From contig JAQGIC010000062.1 in assembly GCA_028288725.1 (NCBI GenBank), positions 62,001 to 126,000 of the forward strand: a stretch of 64,000 nucleotides of DNA, in the 5' to 3' direction. Positions 34,012 through 42,152 of the stretch are shown here, one piece after another. A program made the position numbers and the translations under genes. Origin of the DNA: Rhodospirillales bacterium. Lineage in GTDB: Bacteria; Pseudomonadota; Alphaproteobacteria; ATCC43930; CGMCC-115725. How positions within the stretch are numbered: the stretch's first letter is position 1; each line of letters starts with the position of its first letter. The notes under the pieces are model-generated. The model was not told the DNA's origin. It saw nothing but the letters and a program-made list of their open reading frames with translations, and made no database searches.

Positions 34012-34773
34012 TTAGGGAAACTGGTCGTCCGGCCAGGCCTGATCGCTTTCCCAGAAGCCGATCGGGTTGTTGGTCGTGCCGTGCCAGCCCGCGGCATAGC
34101 GATAGGTCGTCAGATCGACGACGAACTCTTGCTGGTCGGCCCAGGCCGGATTGGCCCAGTTCGGATGACAGGCGATGACCTGGATCGCCTTGCCCGTGCC
34201 GGGCTTGCCGTCGGGTCCGGGCGTCGTGTCGTCGACGATCCGCCAGGCGTTCTTGAGCGAACTGACCAGCACCGCGCGGTCGGGCAGGTCCTCGGCGCGC
34301 AATTGGCCGTGGTCGACCACCATCAGGCTGGTTTCCAGACCGGCGTAGGACCCGACACCCAAGCTGTGATCGCCGCTGACCAGGAAAGTCGGGGCGCCGT
34401 CATGGAGCTGCTGCCGTTCGATATCGGCCAACGGCACGTCGAAGCTCCGGTCGACGACGACCGCGCCCGTCGCATCCATCAGGCGCAGATGCGCGTTCTT
34501 CAGCGGCGCCTTGGCGAGGATCTTGCGCAGCGGGTCGCCTTCGGACAGGACCAGATCCAGATCGGTGGTCTGCTGCCACATCTCGGCCCTGAGCGTCGGC
34601 GTAATCCGGCTGTCCTCCAGGAGCTGCACCGATCCTGCGATGCCGTTCACGGCTGGGTCGAGCGCCAGGCTCCTGTGAATCGCGTAGCCGTCGGGCGCGG
34701 CCGGCTCGCCCGCCCGGGCCGGGGCGGCGAGCGCCAGGGCGAGCAGGCAGAGCGCCGTGCGGATCGAGGCCAC
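34012..34773 (-). CDS. Secreted hypothetical protein
   Basis: About 253 residues from a GTG at 34773 that begins a signal peptide (ASIRTALCLLALALAAPARA-GE). A longer ATG start at 34854 would overlap purD by 73 bases. The mature protein has no recognised motif. It has DLDLVLSEGDPLRKILAKAPLKNAHLRLMD-type alpha/beta sequence and a C-terminal part rich in Trp and Asn (CHPNWANPAWADQQEF). It is probably periplasmic or secreted. It starts eight bases after purD on the same strand and may be co-transcribed. Confidence 0.65.
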   Translation of the reverse strand: MASIRTALCLLALALAAPARAGEPAAPDGYAIHRSLALDPAVNGIAGSVQLLEDSRITPTLRAEMWQQTTDLDLVLSEGDPLRKILAKAPLKNAHLRLMDATGAVVVDRSFDVPLADIERQQLHDGAPTFLVSGDHSLGVGSYAGLETSLMVVDHGQLRAEDLPDRAVLVSSLKNAWRIVDDTTPGPDGKPGTGKAIQVIACHPNWANPAWADQQEFVVDLTTYRYAAGWHGTTNNPIGFWESDQAWPDDQFP

Positions 34774-34781
34774 GGGCGCGA

Positions 34782-36074
34782 TCAGTGCTTGCCGCCCTGC
34801 TCGCGGGCGACGGCGCGCCAGCCGATGTCGCGCCGGCAGAAGCCCTCGGGCCATTGGATCTTATCGACCGCCAGATAGGCCCGGGCCTGGGCCTCGGCAA
34901 CCGAGGCGCCGAGCGCGGTCACGACCAGAACCCGGCCGCCGTCGGCGACGATCTTATCGGCCCTCCACGCGGTGCCGGCATGGAAGACTTCCACCGTGGG
35001 CGCCGCCGTCGCGGCGGCGTCGAGCCCGGCGATCGCGGTGCCCTTGCGCGGCGTTTCGGGGTAACCCTCCGCCGCCATGACCACGCCCAACGCCGCCTCC
35101 GGGCGCCAGTCGAGCGTGGTCCGGTCGAGCGTGCCTTCGCGGGATGCGATCAGCGCCGGCAACACGTCCGACTTCAGCCGGCGCAGCAGCACCTCGCATT
35201 CCGGATCGCCGAAGCGGACGTTGTATTCGATCAGCTGCGGCCCGGTGGCGGTCAGCATCAGTCCGGCGAACAGCACACCCCTGAACGGCTTGCCCTCGGC
35301 CGCCATGCCGGCAAGCGTCGGGCGGATGATGCGGTCCATCACGTCGCGCTCCAGCGCGGGCGTCAGCGCCGGGGCCGGGGAATAGGCGCCCATGCCGCCG
35401 GTGTTGGGGCCGGTATCGCCGTCGCCGACCGCCTTGTGATCCTGGGCGGACGCGAGCGGAATGGCGGTCTTGCCGTCGACCAGCGCGAAGAAGCTCACTT
35501 CCTCGCCGGCCAGATATTCCTCGATCACGATCTCGATGCCGGCATCGCCGAAGCGACGGTCGAGCATCATGGCGTCGACCGCTTCCAGCGCCTCGTCCAG
35601 CTTCATGGCGACGACCACGCCCTTGCCGGCAGCGAGCCCGTCGGCCTTGACCACGATCGGCGCGCCGCGCCGGCGGATCTCGGCCTTGGCCGCGTCCGGA
35701 TCGGTCGTGCGCAGATAAGACCCGGTCGGCACGCCGTATTTGGCGCAGAGATCCTTGGTGAAACCTTTCGATCCTTCGAGCTCGGCCGCGGCCTTGGACG
35801 GCCCAAAGCATTTGAAGCCATGGGCCTCCAGATGATCGACCAGGCCGGCGACCAGCGGCGCTTCCGGTCCGACCACGACGAAATCGATGCGTTCGGCGCG
35901 GGCCAGCGCCAGCAGGCCGTCGAGGTCGGTAACGCCGACGGGGCGGCAATCGGCCAGATCCTGGATGCCGGCGTTGCCGGGCGCACAGATCAGCGCGTCG
36001 CACAGCGGCGAGGCCTTCATCGCCCAGCAGAGCGCATGTTCGCGCGCGCCGGACCCCACGACCAGAATTCGCAT
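34782..36074 (-). CDS. purD: Phosphoribosylamine-glycine ligase
   Basis: 430 residues from the ATG at 36074 (GAGGG upstream); a GTG two codons earlier is possible. It has an ATP-grasp fold with N-terminal [40 protein letters not shown] and the metal-binding [12 protein letters not shown]. It joins glycine to phosphoribosylamine in the second step of purine synthesis. The length is standard. It is divergent from xseA across 74 bases. Confidence 0.96.
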   Translation of the reverse strand: MRILVVGSGAREHALCWAMKASPLCDALICAPGNAGIQDLADCRPVGVTDLDGLLALARAERIDFVVVGPEAPLVAGLVDHLEAHGFKCFGPSKAAAELEGSKGFTKDLCAKYGVPTGSYLRTTDPDAAKAEIRRRGAPIVVKADGLAAGKGVVVAMKLDEALEAVDAMMLDRRFGDAGIEIVIEEYLAGEEVSFFALVDGKTAIPLASAQDHKAVGDGDTGPNTGGMGAYSPAPALTPALERDVMDRIIRPTLAGMAAEGKPFRGVLFAGLMLTATGPQLIEYNVRFGDPECEVLLRRLKSDVLPALIASREGTLDRTTLDWRPEAALGVVMAAEGYPETPRKGTAIAGLDAAATAAPTVEVFHAGTAWRADKIVADGGRVLVVTALGASVAEAQARAYLAVDKIQWPEGFCRRDIGWRAVAREQGGKH

Positions 36075-36148
36075 CGCCACCCTCGTCCTGAAATCACATG
36101 TGTCTTGAAAGCACTGTCGCCCGTCGGCCGGCTTTCATATCATAGCCC

Positions 36149-37756
36149 ATGGTTTCGGATATCCCCCCCTCGCAGCCCGGCGCCCCTGCGCCCGGCACAA
36201 GTCCCTCGAATGTCCCGGTCTATTCGGTCGGCGAGATTTCCGGCGCGCTGAAACGGACGATCGAGCAGGCCTACGGCTATGTCCGCGTGCGCGGCGAGAT
36301 CAGCGGCTGCAAGCGCCATGGCTCGGGCCATATCTATCTGGCGCTGAAGGACATGGATGCCGTGATCGACGCCGTGTGCTGGCGCGGCTCCACGGGCCGG
36401 CTGAAGGTCGATCCGGCCGACGGCATCGAGGTGATCGCGACCGGTCGCCTCACCACCTTCCCCGGCCGTTCGAAGTATCAGATGGTGATCGAGCAGATGG
36501 AGCTCGCCGGGGAAGGCGCGCTGCTGAAGCTGCTGGAAGACCGCAAGCGCAAGCTCATGGCCGAAGGCCTGTTCGCGGCGGAGCGCAAGCGGGCGCTGCC
36601 TTATCTGCCGACGGTCATCGGCGTCGTGACCTCGCCGACCGGCGCCGTCATCCGCGACATCCTGCATCGCCTCAACGAGCGCTTTCCGCGCCATGTGCTG
36701 CTGTGGCCGGTCGCGGTTCAGGGCGAGACGGCGGCCGAGCAGGTCGCGCGCGCCATCGACGGCTTCAACCGGATCGAACCGGGCGGCCCGATCCCGCGCC
36801 CGGATCTGATCATCGTGGCGCGCGGTGGCGGCAGCCTCGAAGACCTGATGGCCTTCAACGAGGAGATCGTCGTCCGCGCGGCGGCGGCGAGCACAATTCC
36901 GCTCATCTCCGCGGTCGGGCACGAGACCGACACGACCTTGATCGATTTCGCCAGCGATCGGCGCGCGCCGACGCCGACCGCGGCTGCCGAAATGGCCGTG
37001 CCGGTGCGGCTCGACCTCCTGACCGAGGTGCGCGGCCTGGGCGGCCGGCTCGATGCGGCCTCGATCCGCCTGGTCGAGGACCGGCGCCTGCGGCTCGACG
37101 GGCTTGCGCGGGGCCTGCCCGATCCGGTCCGCCTGATAGAGGCGGCGGAACAGCGGCTCGACGACCGGGCCGAGCGGCTGAAGCTGTCGATCGGCGCGCT
37201 ACTGCGCGACCGGGCGGCGCGCATCGCGACCGCGGCGGCGCAGCTGAAGCATCCGCGCCAGCAGATCGCCGAGCATGAGCGGCATCTGGCCGGAACCGCG
37301 CTCCGCCTGCGGCCGGCGCTCGACCGGGCCCTGGAGCGCGCCGCCGAACGGGTGGGATTGGTCGGCGACCGGCTCCGTGCCGTGCCGATGCTGCCGGCGA
37401 TCGATCGGCGGGCACAGGATGTGGCGGCGCTCGGACTCCGGCTCGACGCCGCTGCCCGGCGCGACACGGCGGCGCGGGGCGAACGGCTCAACCGAATGAC
37501 CCAGGTGCTGGAGTCGCTGTCGCCGTTCAAGGTGCTGGAGCGCGGCTATGCCGTGGTGGAGGATCGCGCCGGTCAGCCGCTCGATGCCCGTGCGATCGAG
37601 CCCGGGATGGCGCTGACGTTGCGCTTCCATGACGCGACCGTCGCGGCCCGGGCCGAGGCCCGCGCCGCCGGCCTGGACGATCAACCGCCGCCGGCGCCGA
37701 AGCCGGCGAAGAAAACCAAGCCCGAGCCGGAAGCGCGGCAGCCGAGTTTGTTCTAA
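36149..37756 (+). CDS. xseA: Exodeoxyribonuclease VII large subunit
   Basis: 535 residues. An N-terminal OB-fold (about 18-115; YSVGEISGALKRTIEQAYG, GHIYLALKD) precedes the catalytic domain with VVTSPTGAVIRDILHRLNERFP, ARGGGSLEDLMAFNEE and SAVGHETDTTLIDFASDRRAPTPTAAAE. A long helical coiled-coil region (about 290-450) follows, then a C-terminal segment (VLERGYAVVEDRAG). The enzyme degrades single-stranded DNA together with XseB (not in the window). It is followed by a type A palindrome. Confidence 0.96.
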   Translation: MVSDIPPSQPGAPAPGTSPSNVPVYSVGEISGALKRTIEQAYGYVRVRGEISGCKRHGSGHIYLALKDMDAVIDAVCWRGSTGRLKVDPADGIEVIATGRLTTFPGRSKYQMVIEQMELAGEGALLKLLEDRKRKLMAEGLFAAERKRALPYLPTVIGVVTSPTGAVIRDILHRLNERFPRHVLLWPVAVQGETAAEQVARAIDGFNRIEPGGPIPRPDLIIVARGGGSLEDLMAFNEEIVVRAAAASTIPLISAVGHETDTTLIDFASDRRAPTPTAAAEMAVPVRLDLLTEVRGLGGRLDAASIRLVEDRRLRLDGLARGLPDPVRLIEAAEQRLDDRAERLKLSIGALLRDRAARIATAAAQLKHPRQQIAEHERHLAGTALRLRPALDRALERAAERVGLVGDRLRAVPMLPAIDRRAQDVAALGLRLDAAARRDTAARGERLNRMTQVLESLSPFKVLERGYAVVEDRAGQPLDARAIEPGMALTLRFHDATVAARAEARAAGLDDQPPPAPKPAKKTKPEPEARQPSLF

Positions 37757-37785
37757 TCAGATTGATGAGTTGTGGTCCTGCCCAC

Positions 37786-37834
37786 TCGAGCCTGATCCGA
37801 CCGAACCGAGCCGGTTCGATCGGATCAGGCTCTA
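37786..37834. repeat. Dispersed palindrome, type A
   Basis: GAGCCTGATCC and GGATCAGGCTC are long outer arms, with inner CGAACCG / GGTTCGATCGG. This is the most symmetrical copy in the window. The last three bases (37832-37834, CTA) are the complement of the stop codon of the acetyltransferase gene. It sits between convergent xseA and that gene. Confidence 0.8.
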
Positions 37835-38266
37835 GGAGCGCCGCTCCATCGCCTTCTCCGGCTCGGCGATCACGGTGAAGCCGAATTGCCCGTACAGCCC
37901 GTGGGCGTCGCGGGTGAACAGGCTCCAGCGTCGTAGATCCTGCAGGTCGGGATGCGCCAGGATGGCGCCGACCAGGAATTTCGACAGGCCTCGGCCGCGA
38001 TGGCTCGCCAGGACCCAGACATCGGACAGATTGGCGAAGGTGGCGTAATCGGTGACGACGCGGGCCCAGCCGACCAGCATGCCGTCGGGCGCATAGATGC
38101 CGAACGGCAGGGAATGGGCGAAGGCGCGCGCGACCTTGTCGAAGCTGCGCCCCTCGGCCCAATAGCTCTCGGTCGAGAGCGTGCGATGGATCAGGTCCAG
38201 ATCCAGACGCGCCGGATCGGTGCTGATGGTGAAGTCGTCGCGGGTGAGCTCAAAGATCGGGATCAT
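37832..38266 (-). CDS. GNAT-family N-acetyltransferase
   Basis: 144 residues. The acetyl-CoA loop (Q/R)xxGxG is HRGRGLSKFLVGAIL, preceded by the beta-strand LSDVWVLASH. The C-terminal LYGQFGFTVI is typical of the fold. The substrate is not predictable. The gene precedes the lpxL-like gene's end by ten bases on the same strand, so it may be read through from the lipid A operon. Confidence 0.85.
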   Translation of the reverse strand: MIPIFELTRDDFTISTDPARLDLDLIHRTLSTESYWAEGRSFDKVARAFAHSLPFGIYAPDGMLVGWARVVTDYATFANLSDVWVLASHRGRGLSKFLVGAILAHPDLQDLRRWSLFTRDAHGLYGQFGFTVIAEPEKAMERRS

Positions 38267-38276
38267 GGAAACCTCG

Positions 38277-39161
38277 TTAGTCCGGCCAGCGCCGGTGCAG
38301 CCAGAACCAATGGCCGGGCCGCGCCCGGATCCAGCCTTCCAGCATGTGGTTGATCATCGTCATCAGGGCCAGCGTATCGGCGGCCCTGTCGCCGCTCGCC
38401 GGCAAGTCATGGGGCGGAAACACCGTGACCTGGAAGCGCGATCCGGGCAGCCGCTCGACCCGGGCCGGCAGCACCGTGCAGTCGTAGCGCAGCGCCAGCT
38501 CGGCGATCGCCGGGGCGGTCATGGCATCGCGGCCGAAGAAGGGCACGGCGATGCCGTCGTTCATCTTCTGGTCGACCAGCATGCACAGCGACTGGCCGGC
38601 CTTGATCGCGCCCAGGATCTTGCGGGCGCCCTGCGGGCCCTTTGGAATCGGGTCGGCACCCAGGTCGCGGCGCAGCTGGGTCATCATGCGGTCGACCAAA
38701 GGATTGTTCGCGGCGCGATAGATCGCGGCCAGCTTCAGGCCGTAGAGCGCGGCGGCGAGGGCCGCGACCTCCCAATTGCCGAAATGGCCGGAATAGAAGA
38801 TCAGCGGCTTGCCCCGCGCGATCGCGGCATCGACATGCTCCAGTCCGGTCGCCTGGATCGCCGCGCCGGGGGCGAAGGCATCCATGGTCTTCAGATGCGG
38901 AAACTCGCCGACGACCCGACCCAGATTGTCCCACATCTCCAGGATCGCCCGATCCCGCGCCGCCGCGTCCAGTTCGGGCAGGGCACGGGCCAGGTTGCGC
39001 CGCGCGCGCCGGGTGATGCCAAGGCGCGGCCCGATCATGCGCGCGATCCAGCCGCCCAACGCCGAGGCGCGGGGGCGCGAGAGCGTCCCGAACAGGCGCA
39101 TGGCGAGGCCGGCGAAAGCCGCTTCGATACGTTGGCCGGTGCGGATGTGCTCGTCGGTCAT
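38277..39161 (-). CDS. Lipid A biosynthesis acyltransferase (LpxL/HtrB family)
   Basis: 294 residues. The catalytic H(x)4(D/E) motif is HFGNWE, followed by the conserved KGPQGARKIL-type and VDQKMNDGIAVPFFGRDAMT segments. An N-terminal membrane-association helix is present. It transfers a secondary acyl chain to the Kdo2-lipid IVA precursor on the inner membrane. Its start overlaps the lpxK stop by four bases. It is the last lipid A gene in the operon msbA-like, DUF374, waaA, lpxK, lpxL. Confidence 0.9.
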   Translation of the reverse strand: MTDEHIRTGQRIEAAFAGLAMRLFGTLSRPRASALGGWIARMIGPRLGITRRARRNLARALPELDAAARDRAILEMWDNLGRVVGEFPHLKTMDAFAPGAAIQATGLEHVDAAIARGKPLIFYSGHFGNWEVAALAAALYGLKLAAIYRAANNPLVDRMMTQLRRDLGADPIPKGPQGARKILGAIKAGQSLCMLVDQKMNDGIAVPFFGRDAMTAPAIAELALRYDCTVLPARVERLPGSRFQVTVFPPHDLPASGDRAADTLALMTMINHMLEGWIRARPGHWFWLHRRWPD

Positions 39162-40141
39162 CCGGCCCCCAGCAGCGGTCGGATCAGCCGCCGGATCAGC
39201 GCTTCGTCGTCCGGGCGGTCCCAGGCGAGCCGGACCGCCAGGGTCTCGACCCGGGCGCGCAGCCCGGCAGGCAGGCGGACCCAGTCCTTGGTCGTCGTGA
39301 CGGCGACGGCACCGGCCTGGTCCGCTTCGCGCAGCAGATCGGCCATTTCCCCGGGCCGGTAGGGATGATGATCGGGAAAGCCGATCCCGGCGATCAGCTC
39401 GACGCCGAGGGCGGTCAGGCTGTCGAAGAATTTCTGCGGCCGGCCGATGCCGGCGAAAGCGACGATTCGGCGGCCGCGCCAGGGCCCGGCATCGCCGCTC
39501 GGCACCAGCCGCGCATGGGCCACGGGCAGGTCGCGGGCCAGATCGGCACCGAGATCGTCCCGGTCGTCGCCGATCAGCACGACCGCCTGGGCGCGGGCCA
39601 GGCCGCGCGCGCGGGGTTCGCGCAACGGCCCGGCCGGCATGACGCGGCCATTGCCGAAGCCATAGCCGGCATCGACCACCATCAGCGCCAGATCCTTGAC
39701 CAGCGACGGGTTCTGCAGGCCGTCGTCCATCAGGATCAGCCCGGCGCCGGCGGCGGCGGCGGCACGGCCGCCGGCCGGCCGGTCATGGGCGACCCAGGTC
39801 GGCGCCGCGGCGGCCAGCAGCAGCGCCTCGTCGCCGACGGCGCGGAAATCCTGGGTCGCGGGATCGACGCGGACCGGGCCCGACAAGGCACCGCCATAGC
39901 CGCGCGTCAGGATATGCGGGTGATGGCCGTCGGCGCTCAGCATTCGAGCCAGCTCCAGGGTCACCGGCGTCTTGCCGGCGCCGCCCGCCACCAGATTGCC
40001 GACGCAGAGCACGGGCACGGAAGCCTGCGCCGGCCGGGCCAGCGCCCGGCGCAGCGCGCCGGCCGCGGCGAAAACCTGCGCGGCCGGTTCGAGCGCCAGC
40101 GCTTGCCAGCCGCGCCGGCGCCAGAAGTCAGGCGCTTGCAT
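39158..40141 (-). CDS. lpxK: Tetraacyldisaccharide 4'-kinase
   Basis: 327 residues with an N-terminal membrane segment near FAAAGALRRALA. The P-loop is VGNLVAGGAGKTPVTLEL, and DDGLQNPSL matches the conserved catalytic segment of LpxK. It phosphorylates the 4' position of the lipid A disaccharide at the inner membrane. The start overlaps the end of waaA by 14 bases and the stop overlaps the lpxL-like start by four. Length is usual. Confidence 0.95.
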   Translation of the reverse strand: MQAPDFWRRRGWQALALEPAAQVFAAAGALRRALARPAQASVPVLCVGNLVAGGAGKTPVTLELARMLSADGHHPHILTRGYGGALSGPVRVDPATQDFRAVGDEALLLAAAAPTWVAHDRPAGGRAAAAAGAGLILMDDGLQNPSLVKDLALMVVDAGYGFGNGRVMPAGPLREPRARGLARAQAVVLIGDDRDDLGADLARDLPVAHARLVPSGDAGPWRGRRIVAFAGIGRPQKFFDSLTALGVELIAGIGFPDHHPYRPGEMADLLREADQAGAVAVTTTKDWVRLPAGLRARVETLAVRLAWDRPDDEALIRRLIRPLLGAG

Positions 40142-41435
40142 GGCGCGGTTCGGCCGGCTGCAAGGGGACGATCAGCGGTTCCAGCCGGGCCATGACGCCA
40201 TCGACGACGCCGCTCTGCGCCTCGGCTGCCGTCCGGGCGGCGAGGCCCATCGCCGTGCGGCGCGCGGGCTTGTCCAGCAGGGCGGCAACGGTCGCGGCCA
40301 GGCTGGCGGCGTCCGCAACCTCCAGGGCCGCGCCGGCCGCATGGAGGACGGCCGCGTTGGCCGCGCAATTGACCATGTCCGGCCCATGCAGGATGGCGGC
40401 GCCCAGCAGGGCCGGCTCGATCGGGTTATGGCCGCCGAGCGTGCCGGGCGGCAGCAGGGAGCCTGCGACCAGCACGATGCCGCCCAGCCGATAGAACAGC
40501 CCCATCTCGCCGAGCGTGTCGGCCAGATAGACTGCCGTCGCGGGCTGGATCGGTTCGCCGGCCGAGCGGCTGGCCACGCTCAACCCCCGGGCCGCGAGCA
40601 GCGCCGCGATCGCGGGCGCGCGGCTCGGATGCCGCGGAGCGAGCAGGGTCAGGAGGTCCGGGTGCCTGGCCGCCAGAATGCCATGGGCCTCGGCCACGAT
40701 CGTTTCCTCGCCCTCATGGGTCTGGGCGGCGAGCCAGACCGGCCGGTCGCCGATCGCTCGGGCCAGCGCCGCCAGCTCCGCCGGGTCGGCCGGCAGGGGG
40801 GCGGCCGAGGATTTGAGGTCGCCGACCGTCACGGCCGCGCGCGCGCCCAGCCGGTTGAGCCGGGCCGCCTGGGCCGCATCCTGGGCCAGTACCAGATCGA
40901 AACAGCCGAGCAGATGGCCGATCATGCCCGGAAAGCGCTGCCAGCCGCGCATCGACCGTTCGGACATCTTGGCATTCAGCAGCACCATCGGCACGCCACG
41001 TCGACGGGTTCCGGCGACCAGATTGGGCCAGAGCTCCGATTCGACCCAGATGGCCAGATCCGGCCGCCAATGGCTCAGAAATCCCTCGACCGCGTCCGGG
41101 TGATCGATCGGTACGTAGTGATGGAAGGCCCGGGCCGGCAGGCGCTGCGCCAGGAGCGAGGCCGAGGTGACGGTGCCGGAGGTCACCAGCACCTCCGCCG
41201 TCGGCAACCGGTCGAGCAGCCGGTCGATCAGCGGCAGCAGCGACAGCGACTCGCCGACGCTCGCCGCATGAGCCCAGATCAGCGGCCCGGCCGGGCGCGG
41301 CTTCGCCGCGCGGCCGAAACGTTCGTCGCGCCGGGCCGGATCCTCCTTGCCGCGCCGGGCGCGGCGGGCGAGGAACAGTTTGACGACCGGCAGAGCCGCG
41401 CGGGTCGCCAGCCGGTACGCGGCAAGCCAGCTCAC
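40128..41435 (-). CDS. waaA: 3-deoxy-D-manno-octulosonic acid (Kdo) transferase
   Basis: 435 residues from a GTG at 41435 that overlaps the stop of the DUF374 gene (GTGA). GT30 family: HAASVGESLSLLPLIDRLL, TSGTVTSASLLAQRLP, WVESELWPNLV, LNAKMSERSMRGW, and the nucleotide-sugar binding GGHNPIEPALLGAAILHGPDM. It adds Kdo to lipid IVA. Longer frames upstream are antisense or out-of-frame shadow of the neighbouring gene. It is placed between DUF374 and lpxK, the classic order. Confidence 0.95.
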   Translation of the reverse strand: MSWLAAYRLATRAALPVVKLFLARRARRGKEDPARRDERFGRAAKPRPAGPLIWAHAASVGESLSLLPLIDRLLDRLPTAEVLVTSGTVTSASLLAQRLPARAFHHYVPIDHPDAVEGFLSHWRPDLAIWVESELWPNLVAGTRRRGVPMVLLNAKMSERSMRGWQRFPGMIGHLLGCFDLVLAQDAAQAARLNRLGARAAVTVGDLKSSAAPLPADPAELAALARAIGDRPVWLAAQTHEGEETIVAEAHGILAARHPDLLTLLAPRHPSRAPAIAALLAARGLSVASRSAGEPIQPATAVYLADTLGEMGLFYRLGGIVLVAGSLLPPGTLGGHNPIEPALLGAAILHGPDMVNCAANAAVLHAAGAALEVADAASLAATVAALLDKPARRTAMGLAARTAAEAQSGVVDGVMARLEPLIVPLQPAEPRHASA

Positions 41436-42148
41436 GGCAAAGGCGCCCGGACGGCCGGCGCGGGGTCGATCGGGGCGTGGCCGCAGCGCCGGTCCGCCTC
41501 GGCGGTGAGCGCGTTCATCCGATCTTCCAGCAGCAGGCGCAGGCGCTCCTGCTCGGTCGCGTCCGCGTCCGACGGCACCAGGACCGGCTCGCCCCACAGG
41601 AACAGGCCGCGGCTGAACGGCAGGGCCAGATGAAACCGGTCCCAGCTGCCGAGCAGACGGCGCTGCGTGGTGGCGTAGCTCAACGGGATGATCGGCACCC
41701 GGCCCAGGCGCGCGGCCGCGATCACGCCGGCGCTCGCCCGCATGCAAGGGCCGCGCGGTCCGTCGGGCGTGAATCCCACGTTCTGGCCGCCGTTCAATGC
41801 CCGCACGATGGCGCGCAACGCGCTCGATCCGCCCTTGGACTTCGACCCGACAATCGTTCCGAGACCGAAATGACGAATGGCATCCGCGATGATGCGGCCA
41901 TCGGTATGACCCGAGATCAGCATGTTCATGGCGGCGTCGCGCGGCCAGGCCATCGGCGCCATCAGCAGACGGCCATGCCAGAACGCGAGAATGAACGGCT
42001 TGCCCTCGCGCCAATATTCCGCCGGCACCTCGCCGGCCTCGGTCGTGAACCGGCTCGTGGCATGGACCAGGCGAATATAGGCGGCGACCAACCGGCAGAG
42101 CAGCTGCCGGGTCCGATCCGCCCGAAGGATCCGTTTGGTCCAGCCCAT
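41432..42148 (-). CDS. DUF374 lysophospholipid-type acyltransferase
   Basis: 238 residues from the ATG at 42148. The acyltransferase H(x)4D block is represented by FWHGRLLMAP and SGHTDGRIIADAI, and VGFTPDGPRGPCMRASAGVIAAARLG is the DUF374 hallmark. The family is found between msbA and waaA in many alphaproteobacteria and is presumed to act on lipid A or a phospholipid. It has a four-base gap from the upstream ABC gene and a four-base overlap with waaA. Confidence 0.9.
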   Translation of the reverse strand: MGWTKRILRADRTRQLLCRLVAAYIRLVHATSRFTTEAGEVPAEYWREGKPFILAFWHGRLLMAPMAWPRDAAMNMLISGHTDGRIIADAIRHFGLGTIVGSKSKGGSSALRAIVRALNGGQNVGFTPDGPRGPCMRASAGVIAAARLGRVPIIPLSYATTQRRLLGSWDRFHLALPFSRGLFLWGEPVLVPSDADATEQERLRLLLEDRMNALTAEADRRCGHAPIDPAPAVRAPLP

Positions 42149-42152
42149 GGCG

